Of a DNA stretch of 64,000 nucleotides, positions 27,969 through 37,322 are shown one piece after another; the first letter of the stretch is position 1; every line of letters starts with the position of its first letter. The stretch is from Rhizobium leguminosarum bv. viciae USDA 2370 (lineage in GTDB: Bacteria; Pseudomonadota; Alphaproteobacteria; Rhizobiales; Rhizobiaceae). The position numbers and the translations under genes were made by a program. The stretch lies in assembly GCF_002008365.1 (NCBI RefSeq), contig NZ_MRDL01000051.1, positions 920,856 through 984,855 of the forward strand, written 5' to 3'. The notes under the pieces are model-generated. The model was not told the DNA's origin. It saw only the letters and a list, made by a program, of their open reading frames with translations, and did no database searches.

Positions 27969-28771
27969 TTGCTGTCTCCCTTGGCGAAGCGATCCGGAAG
28001 CTCATCAATGTCCACGAGCTTTTCCAGCTCGACTTTCTTTGCATCCGTGGTGTTCTTGAAACTGTAGTCTTCGGCAACGACATCGGTGCCTGTTTTCCAG
28101 TCGCTGATCTGGATGCTGTATTGCGGTCCCAGATCGACCTGCGTGGCGGTGATCACGTATCGACAAGGATATGGTTTTTCGCCTTGCGCGATCCATAACT
28201 GCCAGTCGAGTTCCTTGGTTCGGAATGCAAGATGATCGCATTCAACGCCGCCAATCACGCCGCTTCCGAGATCCTTGACGTCAACAACGTCGCGCATCAG
28301 TTCGTCGTAGACATTGGGCAGCAGGAGATCGGCGCCGGGAACCGGGCGGTGAAGTTTATCCCGCATTTCATCGACGAGATGATCGATCGTGCCGGGCAGA
28401 TCAGCCTGAGTATAAAGATTGAGATGTTTTCCAAGGACCGTCGCCGTCTTGCCATCAAAGGTCATCTCGACATCGGCAAAGCCACCGGTGCGAGTAACGC
28501 GGAGCTTGTCGGGTCGGCCCATCTCCACCTTTCCGGAACTTGCGAGCAGTAATTTCTGGTGCTCGGTGGTGACAATCTCAAAATTGGTGTCGTAGGCGAA
28601 TGAAATCGCCTTCTGGGCCGAGAGATAGTCGGACATCGCCTTGACGAGCTTCCTGGCATCGGGCTCTTCGGCACGGGCGGCCAAAGGTGAGATCAACGTG
28701 ACGGCCAGCGCAAGCGCTACGGACGATCGCCAGTTTGCCGTCAGGCAATGCTTGCAGGAGAGTTTTACCAT
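27965..28771 (-). CDS. DUF2092 domain-containing exported protein
   Basis: A 268-residue protein with a signal peptide (about residues 13-34, cleavage after ARA). The DUF2092 body reads ARKLVKAMSDYLSAQKAISFAYDTNFEIVTTEHQKLLLASSGKVEMGRPDKLRV, similar in shape to LolA/LppX-like half-barrels. A periplasmic carrier role is possible but not shown. It is the first gene of a four-gene minus-strand unit. Confidence 0.85.
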   Translation of the reverse strand: MVKLSCKHCLTANWRSSVALALAVTLISPLAARAEEPDARKLVKAMSDYLSAQKAISFAYDTNFEIVTTEHQKLLLASSGKVEMGRPDKLRVTRTGGFADVEMTFDGKTATVLGKHLNLYTQADLPGTIDHLVDEMRDKLHRPVPGADLLLPNVYDELMRDVVDVKDLGSGVIGGVECDHLAFRTKELDWQLWIAQGEKPYPCRYVITATQVDLGPQYSIQISDWKTGTDVVAEDYSFKNTTDAKKVELEKLVDIDELPDRFAKGDSK

Positions 28772-28990
28772 CGACCTGTGCTCCTTGCGTCTTGGTGGCG
28801 AGCGAAGTCAAACGTGTCGGGAGAGGATGGAGATCGCGATCCAAGGATGACCGCCTCATTCGCCCCGCCCCTTTGTCCTGTTGCATCAGCTATTGTGCGG
28901 CAAAGACGAGCTCGGCGCTCGTAACATCGGGTATGCTCTGTAGTACACGCACCGTAAAGCAGATACGGACAACGCCTGAGGGTTGTGGGA

Positions 28991-30793
28991 TCAAAGACCT
29001 GACCCGACGGCCGAAACGGTGGTTGCGGTTCGACTGCTTATGGCCAGTCCCGCCTTTCGGATTGCGGCGCTAAACCGCTCCTGATCCACGGGGCGGACGT
29101 TTCGGGACTGAAGTTCCGCCGCTAAGTTGGGCAGGAAGTCCGGGCGCATTTCAACGAACTTTGCGCCTTCGCGCCGTGCCTCAGCCTCAAATCCATTCTC
29201 GGCATAGATAACCGCGGCAACGAGGTGGAATAGCGGGAATTTCTGCAAATCGGCCTGTCTGATTTCCGCGACCGCCGTCTTGCCGTCGTTCAGCATGAAC
29301 GCAGCAAGCGCTCGTGTCCCGTGATAGTAACCGCCGCCACCCGGATTGAGAACGATGGCCCGCTCAAGAAGTGCTGCCCCGCGAGCCCAATCCCCGCCCA
29401 TCGCCACGCGTGTCCCGAACTCTCCAAGCAGTTCCGTGTCGTTCGGGTTGGTTGCGAGCGCCAGTTCGCCAACGCGTAAAGCCTCATCCAGCTGCTGATT
29501 GAAGAACAGTGCCATCATCAACGCCTGATGCGCGCGCGTGCTGCCGGGATCAAGCTGGATTGCGCGCCGCGCGGCGACGAGGCTACGCTCGATTGGAATG
29601 GACGATCCCCGCCGCGCATTGAAGTCGAACCGATCTTCGTCGAGGTAGACGATCGACAGCATCGCCCATGCGGTCGCGAACGACGGATAGCGAGCGACCG
29701 CACTTTCAAGGCAATCCCTGACCTGCCGATGCCGTTCCGGACTCAACTCGGTTCGATAGGTGTAGAAGCTTAAAGTGCAGGCATAGGCGCCGAGATCGTC
29801 GGGAGGTTGATTGGCGACATCTTCCTGCGCGATAACTCCATAGGGTTGAGCAATGGCCGTCGCCACCCTGTTTGCGACGTCTGCCTGGATCGCGAACAGA
29901 TCGCCCGAACCCATGTTCTCGTCATAGATCTGCGACCACAGGATTTCGCCGTTGTCCGTATCAAGCAGCCGCGCGGTAACCCGCATCTTGTCCCCCGAAA
30001 TACGCACTCCTCCCATCAACAGATAGCCGGCACCGAGTGCGTTCCGGACGCGAGAAGCATCGACTTCGGGCGACAACGATCTGGACGTCTCACGGCCGAA
30101 GACCTTGATCTCCTTGAAGCGTGGCAAGGCTGTGAGAAGCTCCTCGGTCAGGCCGGCCGAAAAAATCTCCGCCTTAGGATCCTCACCAAGATTCGCAAAC
30201 GGGGCAACGACCAGACTTGCCGTATGCATTTCCGGCATCGCCGTAGGATTGCGGGCGAAAGACGGTGATCCGCTTTGCATCTGATACAGGAAGGTCGATA
30301 TCAGAGCTGGAATCAACAGACTGGCGACAAGCCACCTTCCATACCCTTGAAACCTGCCAATACCGACTGGTCCATCTGCGGGCGCAGATGCGCCAACGGA
30401 AGACTTGGTGTCTCCAGGGCTGCTCCAGACGAACGTTGGAACATACCCCCCTTTCGGAATGTCCATTCGAACAGGATCATCCTGTCCGGCTACAAGATAG
30501 TAGCGCTCCAAGCTTTGCCGCAGCCGTCCCGCCCCGATCCGCACGACCGGGTCGTCCTGCGAGAAGCCTTGGGAGCGCTTGAACACCTCCACCGCAACGG
30601 AATAGCCCTTGATGCGCTTGGCGTTGCCTGCCAGCGTCTCCTCTGTGATGTACCGCAGGAAATCGGCGCTACGGCCAGTGTGGGGAAACTCCGGATTCGC
30701 GATGATGCGCTCAAGCTGCCTGCGAATATCATCAGGTCCGGGAGGCGGTCGCGTGGAAGGTCGTGCAGCATCGGCTGCCATCGCATTCTGCAT
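28991..30793 (-). CDS. TolB-like/TPR protein with N-terminal regulator-type domain
   Basis: A 600-residue protein. Residues about 20-120 carry the domain with RQLERIIANPEF, RSADFLRYITEETLAG, GYSVAVEVF and RIGAGRLRQSLERYY, ending IPKGGYVPTF. This domain is common at the start of TolB-like proteins. One membrane helix follows (about 152-168), then a TolB/FlgO-like domain (LVVAPFANLGED to about residue 330) and TPR repeats to the C-terminus. It resembles class III adenylate-cyclase relatives that lack the cyclase. Role: probable signal sensor or scaffold. It is divergent from the sulfatase. Confidence 0.75.
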   Translation of the reverse strand: MQNAMAADAARPSTRPPPGPDDIRRQLERIIANPEFPHTGRSADFLRYITEETLAGNAKRIKGYSVAVEVFKRSQGFSQDDPVVRIGAGRLRQSLERYYLVAGQDDPVRMDIPKGGYVPTFVWSSPGDTKSSVGASAPADGPVGIGRFQGYGRWLVASLLIPALISTFLYQMQSGSPSFARNPTAMPEMHTASLVVAPFANLGEDPKAEIFSAGLTEELLTALPRFKEIKVFGRETSRSLSPEVDASRVRNALGAGYLLMGGVRISGDKMRVTARLLDTDNGEILWSQIYDENMGSGDLFAIQADVANRVATAIAQPYGVIAQEDVANQPPDDLGAYACTLSFYTYRTELSPERHRQVRDCLESAVARYPSFATAWAMLSIVYLDEDRFDFNARRGSSIPIERSLVAARRAIQLDPGSTRAHQALMMALFFNQQLDEALRVGELALATNPNDTELLGEFGTRVAMGGDWARGAALLERAIVLNPGGGGYYHGTRALAAFMLNDGKTAVAEIRQADLQKFPLFHLVAAVIYAENGFEAEARREGAKFVEMRPDFLPNLAAELQSRNVRPVDQERFSAAIRKAGLAISSRTATTVSAVGSGL

Positions 30794-30929
30794 GCCATGC
30801 TCCTCACCGCTCTTGAGGGCGCCACTACCAGAAATTTTATTAGTGTAATCTACTTCACAAAGTCATCCGCGTCCACGGAGATGTCGTGGACGCGCCTTGG
30901 CGTTGCCTGCACGGCAGATGCGGGCTTAC

Positions 30930-30942
30930 CGTGTGTTACCGT
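30930..30942 (-). promoter_or_regulatory. candidate operator, copy 1
   Basis: CGTGTGTTACCGT, which reads ACGGTAACACACG on the minus strand. It differs by one base from copy 2 at 31210-31222 and lies in the opposite orientation. It is 137 bases upstream of the TolB-TPR start. Confidence 0.4.
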
Positions 30943-31209
30943 TAGATATGTTGCTTTTTGCAGTGCCCTGGCCAGGATGCAATCGGCGGTCGACATCCCA
31001 CCCGCCGCTCATCAAGGGGGAGGTATGACGGTGACACGGCAAAATCGGGATGGCGTCGTCAATAGCCGCAGACTTGCCGCATGAGCGCATCGACGATCGT
31101 CCGCAATTGTCCTCAGTTGCCTCGCACTTGCTTCGGCGGTCGGAATGATCGTGCGGCATCGGCTGCCGCATCAGGGTGAAGGCGCTGCCGCGTAGTTACT
31201 GCCGTTGTT

Positions 31210-31222
31210 ACGGTAACATACG
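31210..31222 (+). promoter_or_regulatory. candidate operator, copy 2
   Basis: ACGGTAACATACG. Its left part also forms the small palindrome TGTTAC-G-GTAACA. It lies 133 bases before the sulfatase start. Confidence 0.4.
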
Positions 31223-31354
31223 TTGATTGTGGATCGCGGTGAGCGATCATCGCGGACGTCCGCCCCCGTCGCGATGGGCGCGAAGCCGTCGTGCCCACCA
31301 TTGGCAGCCACCATACCGGTCCGCGCCGCGACGTTATCCAGGAGGAGAAATTCC

Positions 31355-33796
31355 ATGTGCCGTCGAAATGCGTTGCACTTTTCTCGCGGCGCGCTTGCCG
31401 CGCTGGGTTTCACAGCTTTGACCGGGTTGGGCTGTCCTGCGGCATTCGCGCAGGCGGTCACGGGAGCGCCCGGAGCGACGATCACCCTCGACGGCAAGCA
31501 ACTTCCGCCTCCCCCACCGAATTTCGGCGGCGTCATCAAGGAGAAAGCCTCGGAGTCTCAACCTTGGTGGGCGCCGCGCGTCGTGCCGCCAAAGGGTGCG
31601 CCGAACGTATTGCTGATCATGACGGACGACCAGGGATTCGGTGCACCCAGCACCTTTGGCGGCGTCATTCCCACCCCTGCAATGGACCGCATTGCAAACC
31701 AGGGGTTGCGCTTCACCAATTTCCATTCGACGTCACTTTGTTCGCCGACACGGGCTGCTTTGATTACGGGGCGAAACCACCATTCGGTCGGCGCCGGGGT
31801 CGTCGGCGAAATTGCGACGGGCTATCCGGGTTATGATTCCATCATCCCGATCGAGAAAGGCACCATCGGCACGATCCTCAGGGAGAATGGCTACGCGACA
31901 TCGTGGTTCGGCAAGAACCACAACACGCCTTCCTATCAATCGAGCCAGGCAGGGCCGTTCAATCAATGGCCAACGGGTATGGGCTTTGAATATTTCTACG
32001 GTTTTGTCGGCGGTGACGCCAGCCAATGGCAGCCCAACCTCTACCGCAATACGACTGCGATCTATCCCTTCGAAGGAAATCCGACCTGGAACCTGGAAAC
32101 GGCGATGGCCGACGAGGCCATCCACTACGTGAAGCAATTGAAGGAGATTGCCCCCGAGAAACCTTGGCTTGTCTATTACGTCCCGGGCGCCACCCATGCA
32201 CCGCATCACCCCACACCGGAATGGGTCAAGAAGATCAGCGACATGCACCTCTTCGACGAAGGATGGAACAAGCTGCGCGAGACGATCTTCGCCAACCAGA
32301 AGCGGCTCGGTATCATGCCCGAGAACGCGCAACTGACGCCGTGGCCGAGGGAACTGCCGGAATGGGATAGCTTAGGCCTGGAAGAGAAGAAACTCTTTAT
32401 CAAGCAGGCAGATATCTATGGCGCTTATCTCGCCTATGCCGACAATGAAATCGGCCGGGTCATTCAGGCCGTCGACGATCTCGGCGAACTCGACAATACG
32501 CTGATCATCTATATCGGCGGCGACAATGGCGCGAGCGCTGAAGGCATGCTGAACGGCACGCCGAACGAGTTCACCACCTTCAACGGAATCCCCGTGCCGG
32601 TGAAGGACCAATTGCTTTGGTATCCGTTCTGGGGATCGGAACGAACCTTCCCGCATTTCGCCGCGGCCTGGGCATGGGCGATGGACACGCCTTTCAAGTG
32701 GGTGAAGCAGGTGCCGTCGCACTTTGGCGGAACCTCTCAAGGTGTGGCGATGTCCTGGCCTGGCCATATCGATGACGTCGGCGGCATCCGTCGCCAGTTC
32801 CACCACGTCATCGACATCGTGCCCACGATCCTCGAAGCGACCGGCATCCCGACGCCTCAGACAATCAACGGCATCGAGCAACGCCCCATCGAAGGGGTCA
32901 GCATGATGTACACATGGGATAAGGCAAATGTCGACGCTGCCACCCGGCACACGACGCAATATTTCGAGATGCTCGGCAACCGCGCCATCTACGACAATGG
33001 CTGGGTGGCTGCGACGACGCCGGCGACCCGTCCATGGGAGTTGAGCACTGCGACGCCTCCCGACGTCATCAGCGGCTACAACTGGGAACTCTACAACGTC
33101 AACGATGATCCGACCCAGTTCAACGACCTTGCCGCCAAGATGCCGGACAAGCTCAAGCAGATGCAGGATCTCTTCTATTCCGAGGCGAAGAAGTACAACG
33201 TCCTGCCATTGGACAATTCGACGCTTTCCCGCTGGAACACGCCGCGCCCGAACCTGACTGCCGGACGAACCGAGTTTGCCTACTCGGGAGAACTCAGCGG
33301 CGTGCCGCCCAGTGCAGCGCCGAGCGTCTTGAACAAGTCCTATACGATCACGGCCGAGGTCGAGATACCCGAAGGCGGCGCGGAGGGCATGATCGTCACC
33401 GAGGGCGGCCGGTTCGGCGGCTACGGCTTGTTCCTCAGCAAGGGCGACTTCGGCGTCGGGCGAGGCAGGGTCGTGTTTCTCTACAACCTTCTCGACCTGA
33501 AGCGCACCATGTGGGAAGGGCCTGAACTGGAACCCGGCAAACACGAGATCGTCTTCGCGTTCAAGTCCGATGGTCCAGGCCTGGGAAAAGGCGGCACAGG
33601 CGTGCTGTCGGTGGACGGCAAGGACGTGGCGACGAACTCGGTCGAACACACGATCCCGGTCACCTTTCCGGAGGATGAAAGCTTCGATGTCGGGCAGGAT
33701 ACGCGCACCGGGGTCGCCTTGGTCGAGTATCGGTACGACGCTCCGTTCAAGTTCACCGGCAAGATCAACGAGCTGACTTTCAAACTCGACCAGTAG
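31355..33796 (+). CDS. exported arylsulfatase
   Basis: An 813-residue sulfatase. The signal peptide (residues 1 to about 33, ending AAFAQA) means periplasmic or extracellular. The alkaline-phosphatase-fold core starts PNVLLIMTDDQGFGAPSTFGG. The signature CSPTRAALITGR places the formylglycine Cys at residue 129, which an FGE-type enzyme must convert. Later blocks IYIGGDNGASAEG and YELYNVNDDP-like NWELYNVNDDPTQFND are typical of large arylsulfatases. The C-terminal 200 residues form a beta-sandwich-like domain. ATG 31355 follows AGGAGGAGAAATTCC. Confidence 0.94.
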   Translation: MCRRNALHFSRGALAALGFTALTGLGCPAAFAQAVTGAPGATITLDGKQLPPPPPNFGGVIKEKASESQPWWAPRVVPPKGAPNVLLIMTDDQGFGAPSTFGGVIPTPAMDRIANQGLRFTNFHSTSLCSPTRAALITGRNHHSVGAGVVGEIATGYPGYDSIIPIEKGTIGTILRENGYATSWFGKNHNTPSYQSSQAGPFNQWPTGMGFEYFYGFVGGDASQWQPNLYRNTTAIYPFEGNPTWNLETAMADEAIHYVKQLKEIAPEKPWLVYYVPGATHAPHHPTPEWVKKISDMHLFDEGWNKLRETIFANQKRLGIMPENAQLTPWPRELPEWDSLGLEEKKLFIKQADIYGAYLAYADNEIGRVIQAVDDLGELDNTLIIYIGGDNGASAEGMLNGTPNEFTTFNGIPVPVKDQLLWYPFWGSERTFPHFAAAWAWAMDTPFKWVKQVPSHFGGTSQGVAMSWPGHIDDVGGIRRQFHHVIDIVPTILEATGIPTPQTINGIEQRPIEGVSMMYTWDKANVDAATRHTTQYFEMLGNRAIYDNGWVAATTPATRPWELSTATPPDVISGYNWELYNVNDDPTQFNDLAAKMPDKLKQMQDLFYSEAKKYNVLPLDNSTLSRWNTPRPNLTAGRTEFAYSGELSGVPPSAAPSVLNKSYTITAEVEIPEGGAEGMIVTEGGRFGGYGLFLSKGDFGVGRGRVVFLYNLLDLKRTMWEGPELEPGKHEIVFAFKSDGPGLGKGGTGVLSVDGKDVATNSVEHTIPVTFPEDESFDVGQDTRTGVALVEYRYDAPFKFTGKINELTFKLDQ

Positions 33797-33846
33797 AAGC
33801 GAACGAGGGTCTCCGACGCAAGCGCCGAGATGTTCAAGGAGCCGAC

Positions 33847-34260
33847 ATGCCTGAAACCATGCGAGCGAATTCCAAGCTCCTGCTTTCGGTGACGGGCGTG
33901 GTTGAAGCAGCCACGGGCCTGGCGTTGCTGCTGGTACCGGCTCTTCTGATTGAAGTGCTGCTCGGGGCAGCGCCAGATACCCCTGTCGACATGACCGTCG
34001 CCCGTGTCGCTGGTGCGGCAGTGCTCGCCTTGGCCGTCGCCTGCTGGCTTGGGCGGCACGAAGCGGGAGGCAAGGCCGCCAGAGGACTGGTATCGGCAAT
34101 GCTTCTCTATAATGTTGCCGTCACCGCAATCCTGGCATTTTCCTGGCTCCGTCACGGCATTTCCGGCATCGCGTTTTGGCCAGTTGTCGTGGGGCACGTC
34201 GGGCTGGCCGTCTGGTGCGTGGCGTGCGGATTGGCGTCACCGCGCATCGCAGACCGTTAG
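33847..34260 (+). CDS. small inner-membrane protein, unknown function
   Basis: A 137-residue protein with about four transmembrane helices (residues 10-30, 46-66, 80-97 and 108-128). It lies 50 bases after the sulfatase on the same strand, so co-transcription is likely. The ribosome site AAGGAGCCGAC precedes the ATG. No domain recognised. Confidence 0.75.
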   Translation: MPETMRANSKLLLSVTGVVEAATGLALLLVPALLIEVLLGAAPDTPVDMTVARVAGAAVLALAVACWLGRHEAGGKAARGLVSAMLLYNVAVTAILAFSWLRHGISGIAFWPVVVGHVGLAVWCVACGLASPRIADR

Positions 34261-34458
34261 CTGGCTGTCATCGATATCCTCATGTTCACCTGCCGCAATC
34301 TGCTGGCAACCTTTACCGTGTCGTTGCAAAGCAGCCTTTTTCCCGCAACGCAATTGGCCAGATTGCACCCGCTGCGGTCATTGCGCGATATCCGAGAAGT
34401 CGCTCGTCTGCATCGTCATTTGTCATACTCAGAGATGATGTGAGGCGGTAGCGAGACG
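34261..34458. other. non-coding stretch
   Basis: About 200 bases between the membrane-protein gene and the IS remnant, with no gene seen. Confidence 0.4.
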
Positions 34459-34575
34459 ATGACTGCTTTCGTGTTTCTCATGCCGTGGAGAGAGACTTCG
34501 GTCATGGAGGAACGTCTTCGATTTGTCGCCCGGCTGCTCGAGGGCAAGGGTATGAGCGATGGGTACCGAGGCATA
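34459..34575 (+). pseudogene. IS481-type transposase N-terminal remnant
   Basis: The frame starts MTAFVFLMPWRETSVMEERLRF and continues FVARLLEGKGMSD. IS481-family transposases begin MPW(K/R)E..VMEERLRFVARLL.GE.MS..CREFGISRKTGY. After GMSD the match is lost: DGYRGIF is seen where (D)VCREFGI is expected, and the frame then runs to a stop. Only the first 30-35 codons of the transposase remain. The assignment uses recalled family sequence. Confidence 0.65.
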
Positions 34576-35050
34576 TTCGCGGCGGTGGCGCTTGAAATGC
34601 TGCGCAATGGGTTTGGTCGAATCAGCTACGGTCATGCCCCCATTACCATCTCGATCAGTACGAATTGGTAAGGCGACGCTGCCCAAAATTGCGAAAATCA
34701 CAAAAAATGTCGATTCCGCCTTAGGCGAGAGGAATCCAGTCACGCCCCCCTGGATTTTTCTAATGTTTTCAATGGATGCGTTTCGCTGTAGTTGCAGAAA
34801 GAATAATTCTCGGCATGCGGGACCTTTATACTGCCGTAATTTGGGCGACTCGAATTTCCGCAAATATTTCAAAATGTAACTTCGGAGTGATCGGGATAAT
34901 GTGGCAGCAATATGGCTATGTTTCTCAAGCACTTACTGTCGCGTTGCTGTTGCGCCTTCCAGAATGTCGCCCTATAACCCGCCGCCGTAACGCCTGATTA
35001 ACTAAAAATAGTAACCGGCAAAGACAACGCTAAGGTTGAGGAACAAGACC
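34576..35050. other. intergenic region upstream of the beta-helix gene
   Basis: AT-rich non-coding sequence. I see no further gene and no complete IS end. It should contain the promoter of the beta-helix gene. Confidence 0.4.
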
Positions 35051-37093
35051 ATGACGACATACTATGTAGCGACGACTGGCAGCGACAGCGGTAACGGCAG
35101 TACCACTTCTCCCTTCCGCACGATCAGCGAGGCGATGTCGGCGAACCTTAGGCCCGGCGACGAGGTCGTGGTGAAAGCAGGGACCTACAACGAGAGCATC
35201 AACATCGACAAGGACGGCTCGGCGGCAGGCGACATCACGCTGCGCTCGGAAGTGCCTGGCGGGGCGCTGATCCGGCCGCCCGCGGGCTCGTGGAACGCGA
35301 TCAGTGTCAACGGCAACTACGTGACAATCGACGGCTTTGACATCGGCGGCGCCAAAGGCGACGGCATCGAAGCGAACAACGTCCACCACGTCTCAGTTCT
35401 CAACAACAAGGTCCACGGCAGCGGCGAGTCCGGCATCCAGTTCAACCAGTCGGACTTCATCAAAATCGAAGGGAACGAGACCTACAATAACGCATCGACG
35501 GGCTGGTTCTCGGGCATCTCGATCTACCAGAACCGGAACATCACCGGCGATACTTCGACGGACGGCTACCGGAATATCGTACAAAACAACATCTCGCATG
35601 ACAACGTCACGAAGTCGGGTGCGCACACCGATGGCAACGGCATCATCATCGACGATTTCCAGAGCACGCAGACGAGCGGTCATCCGAACTACACGTTCAA
35701 GACCCTGGTCGACAACAACCTCGTCTACGAAAACGGCGGCAAAGGCATCCAGGTTACCTGGAGCGACTCCGTCACGGTGCAGAACAACACAGCATACCAC
35801 AACAATCAGGACCCGCTGAACGACGGCACCTGGCGCGGCGAGCTCAGCAACTCGGCGTCGAACAACAATACCTGGGTCAACAACATTGCTGTAGCGGACC
35901 CATCGGTGAACAAGAACAACACTGCGATCGATAACACGTCTATCGGCGGCGCCAACAACAACGTCGTCTGGGCCAACAACATCACCTACAACGGCACGGC
36001 CGGCCAGGCATCGGTCAAGACCGACGGGGGCAACGCGATGCCGAGCACGGCGAACGGCAACAAGCTCGGCATCGACCCGCATTTCGCGGGAGCAGCGAGC
36101 GACAACTTCCACCTCGGCTCGGGATCGGCAGCGATCGACGGCGGAACCGCCAAGTACGGCGTCAGCTCGGCCGATCTGGACGACCACGCTCGCGTCGTTG
36201 GAACTGTCGATATGGGTGCCTACGAATCGGGCTCCAGCCCGGTATCGGGAACACCAACCACGCCGACGCAACCGACAACCCCAACCACGCCCACGGAACC
36301 GACAACGCCGACCACGCCGACGCAACCGACAACGCCAACGGCGCCGACAAAGGAATTCATCGGCACCAACGGTGACGACATCCTGCCACACACCGGCCAG
36401 TCCAACGGCGGCAACGAAACCTTCAAGGGTCTCGGCGGTAGTGACGTGTTGAAGGGCGGCGCCGGCGCGGACGTGCTCGACGGCGGTACTGGCAATGACA
36501 CGGCCAGCTATGCGGGCTCCGACGCGGTCAACGTCGACCTGGCGACTAAGGCCGCATCGGGCGGCCAGGCGACCGGTGACAAGATCGCCGGCATCGAAAA
36601 CTTGACCGGCTCAAGCTACAACGACGTACTGACCGGCGGCAACGGCGGCGGCAACGTTCTCACTGGCGGGGCTGGCGCGGACAAGCTGGACGGCGGCGCC
36701 GGCAATGATGTCCTCATTGGTGGTGCCGGAAAGGACATTATGACCGGTGGCATCGGTGAGGATTCGTTTATCTTGAAGGCACCGACGGAAACCGGGTCCG
36801 GCTTGAACCGCGACGTCATCACCGACTTCCAGCACGGCGTGGATAAGATCGACATCTCGGCGATCGATGCGAATGGCTCTGCGGCGGGCAATGGTACCTT
36901 CCATTTCCAGGCACAGGAGAATGCCTTGTTCGATCACAAGGCTGGCGCGCTCGCTTGGCACTACGACGACAACGCCGGATCCGCGAGCGATCTTACCGTT
37001 ATCCAGGCCGACATGAACGGCGACGGCATTCATGACTTCGAGGTTCAGCTGAAGGGCCTCGTCCACCTGGGGGCAGGCGATTTTCTCCTGTAA
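35051..37093 (+). CDS. secreted right-handed beta-helix protein with RTX (hemolysin-type) C-terminus
   Basis: A 680-residue protein with no N-terminal signal peptide. Residues about 1-390 start YYVATTGSDSGNGSTTSPFRTISEAMS, typical of pectate-lyase-like or epimerase beta-helices, with repeated Asn-rich turns. A Thr/Pro linker of repeated PTTPT units follows (about 397-432). Then come Ca-binding nonapeptides GGSDVLKGGAGADVLDGGTGND and GGAGADKLDGGAGNDVLIGGAGKD, and a C-terminal secretion-type region ending LGAGDFLL. Export by a type I system is inferred; no T1SS genes are nearby. The ribosome site GAGGAACAAG precedes ATG 35051. Confidence 0.88.
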   Translation: MTTYYVATTGSDSGNGSTTSPFRTISEAMSANLRPGDEVVVKAGTYNESINIDKDGSAAGDITLRSEVPGGALIRPPAGSWNAISVNGNYVTIDGFDIGGAKGDGIEANNVHHVSVLNNKVHGSGESGIQFNQSDFIKIEGNETYNNASTGWFSGISIYQNRNITGDTSTDGYRNIVQNNISHDNVTKSGAHTDGNGIIIDDFQSTQTSGHPNYTFKTLVDNNLVYENGGKGIQVTWSDSVTVQNNTAYHNNQDPLNDGTWRGELSNSASNNNTWVNNIAVADPSVNKNNTAIDNTSIGGANNNVVWANNITYNGTAGQASVKTDGGNAMPSTANGNKLGIDPHFAGAASDNFHLGSGSAAIDGGTAKYGVSSADLDDHARVVGTVDMGAYESGSSPVSGTPTTPTQPTTPTTPTEPTTPTTPTQPTTPTAPTKEFIGTNGDDILPHTGQSNGGNETFKGLGGSDVLKGGAGADVLDGGTGNDTASYAGSDAVNVDLATKAASGGQATGDKIAGIENLTGSSYNDVLTGGNGGGNVLTGGAGADKLDGGAGNDVLIGGAGKDIMTGGIGEDSFILKAPTETGSGLNRDVITDFQHGVDKIDISAIDANGSAAGNGTFHFQAQENALFDHKAGALAWHYDDNAGSASDLTVIQADMNGDGIHDFEVQLKGLVHLGAGDFLL

Positions 37094-37154
37094 CGATAGC
37101 GTTGTGGCGGTCGTCCGATCGCCACAACACGCTGGCCGCAAAAGTCGGCTACTT

Positions 37155-37232
37155 CGGCGCGCGGATGAGGGAGCCCCATCCGCGCGCTGCGATTTTTCGA
37201 CAGGCGTCAGCCGGCCTTTCGGGCCGGCTTTG
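37155..37232 (+). terminator. two consecutive terminator hairpins
   Basis: GCGCGCGGATG pairs with CATCCGCGCGC and is followed by TGCGATTTTT. Then GCCGGCC/GGCCGGC with loop TTTCG is followed by TTTGCG. Both lie just downstream of the beta-helix gene. Confidence 0.8.
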
Positions 37233-37322
37233 CGTAAACCGATAACTCGTCAGAACGCCTCACCTCCCGCCATCAGGCGTATCGACGATCGTAGCGCGAA
37301 TAGAATCAACTCCGACGAATTT

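Larger units (their letters stand above)
30794..31354. other. intergenic region between the TolB-TPR gene and the sulfatase
   Basis: About 560 bases between divergent genes. It contains no credible gene. It holds the two copies of the ACGGTAACAYACG motif described separately, and presumably both promoters. AT-rich sequence TTTTATTAGTGTAATC lies beside the minus-strand start. Confidence 0.45.

Noticed and set aside
32372..34099. 575-codon frame antisense to the sulfatase
   Set aside because: Arg/Val/Asp-rich shadow of a clear sulfatase with its own ribosome site.
36240..36350. Tandem ACC/ACG-rich repeats resembling a CRISPR or VNTR array
   Set aside because: They encode the Thr/Pro linker of the beta-helix protein in frame; no spacers and no cas genes.
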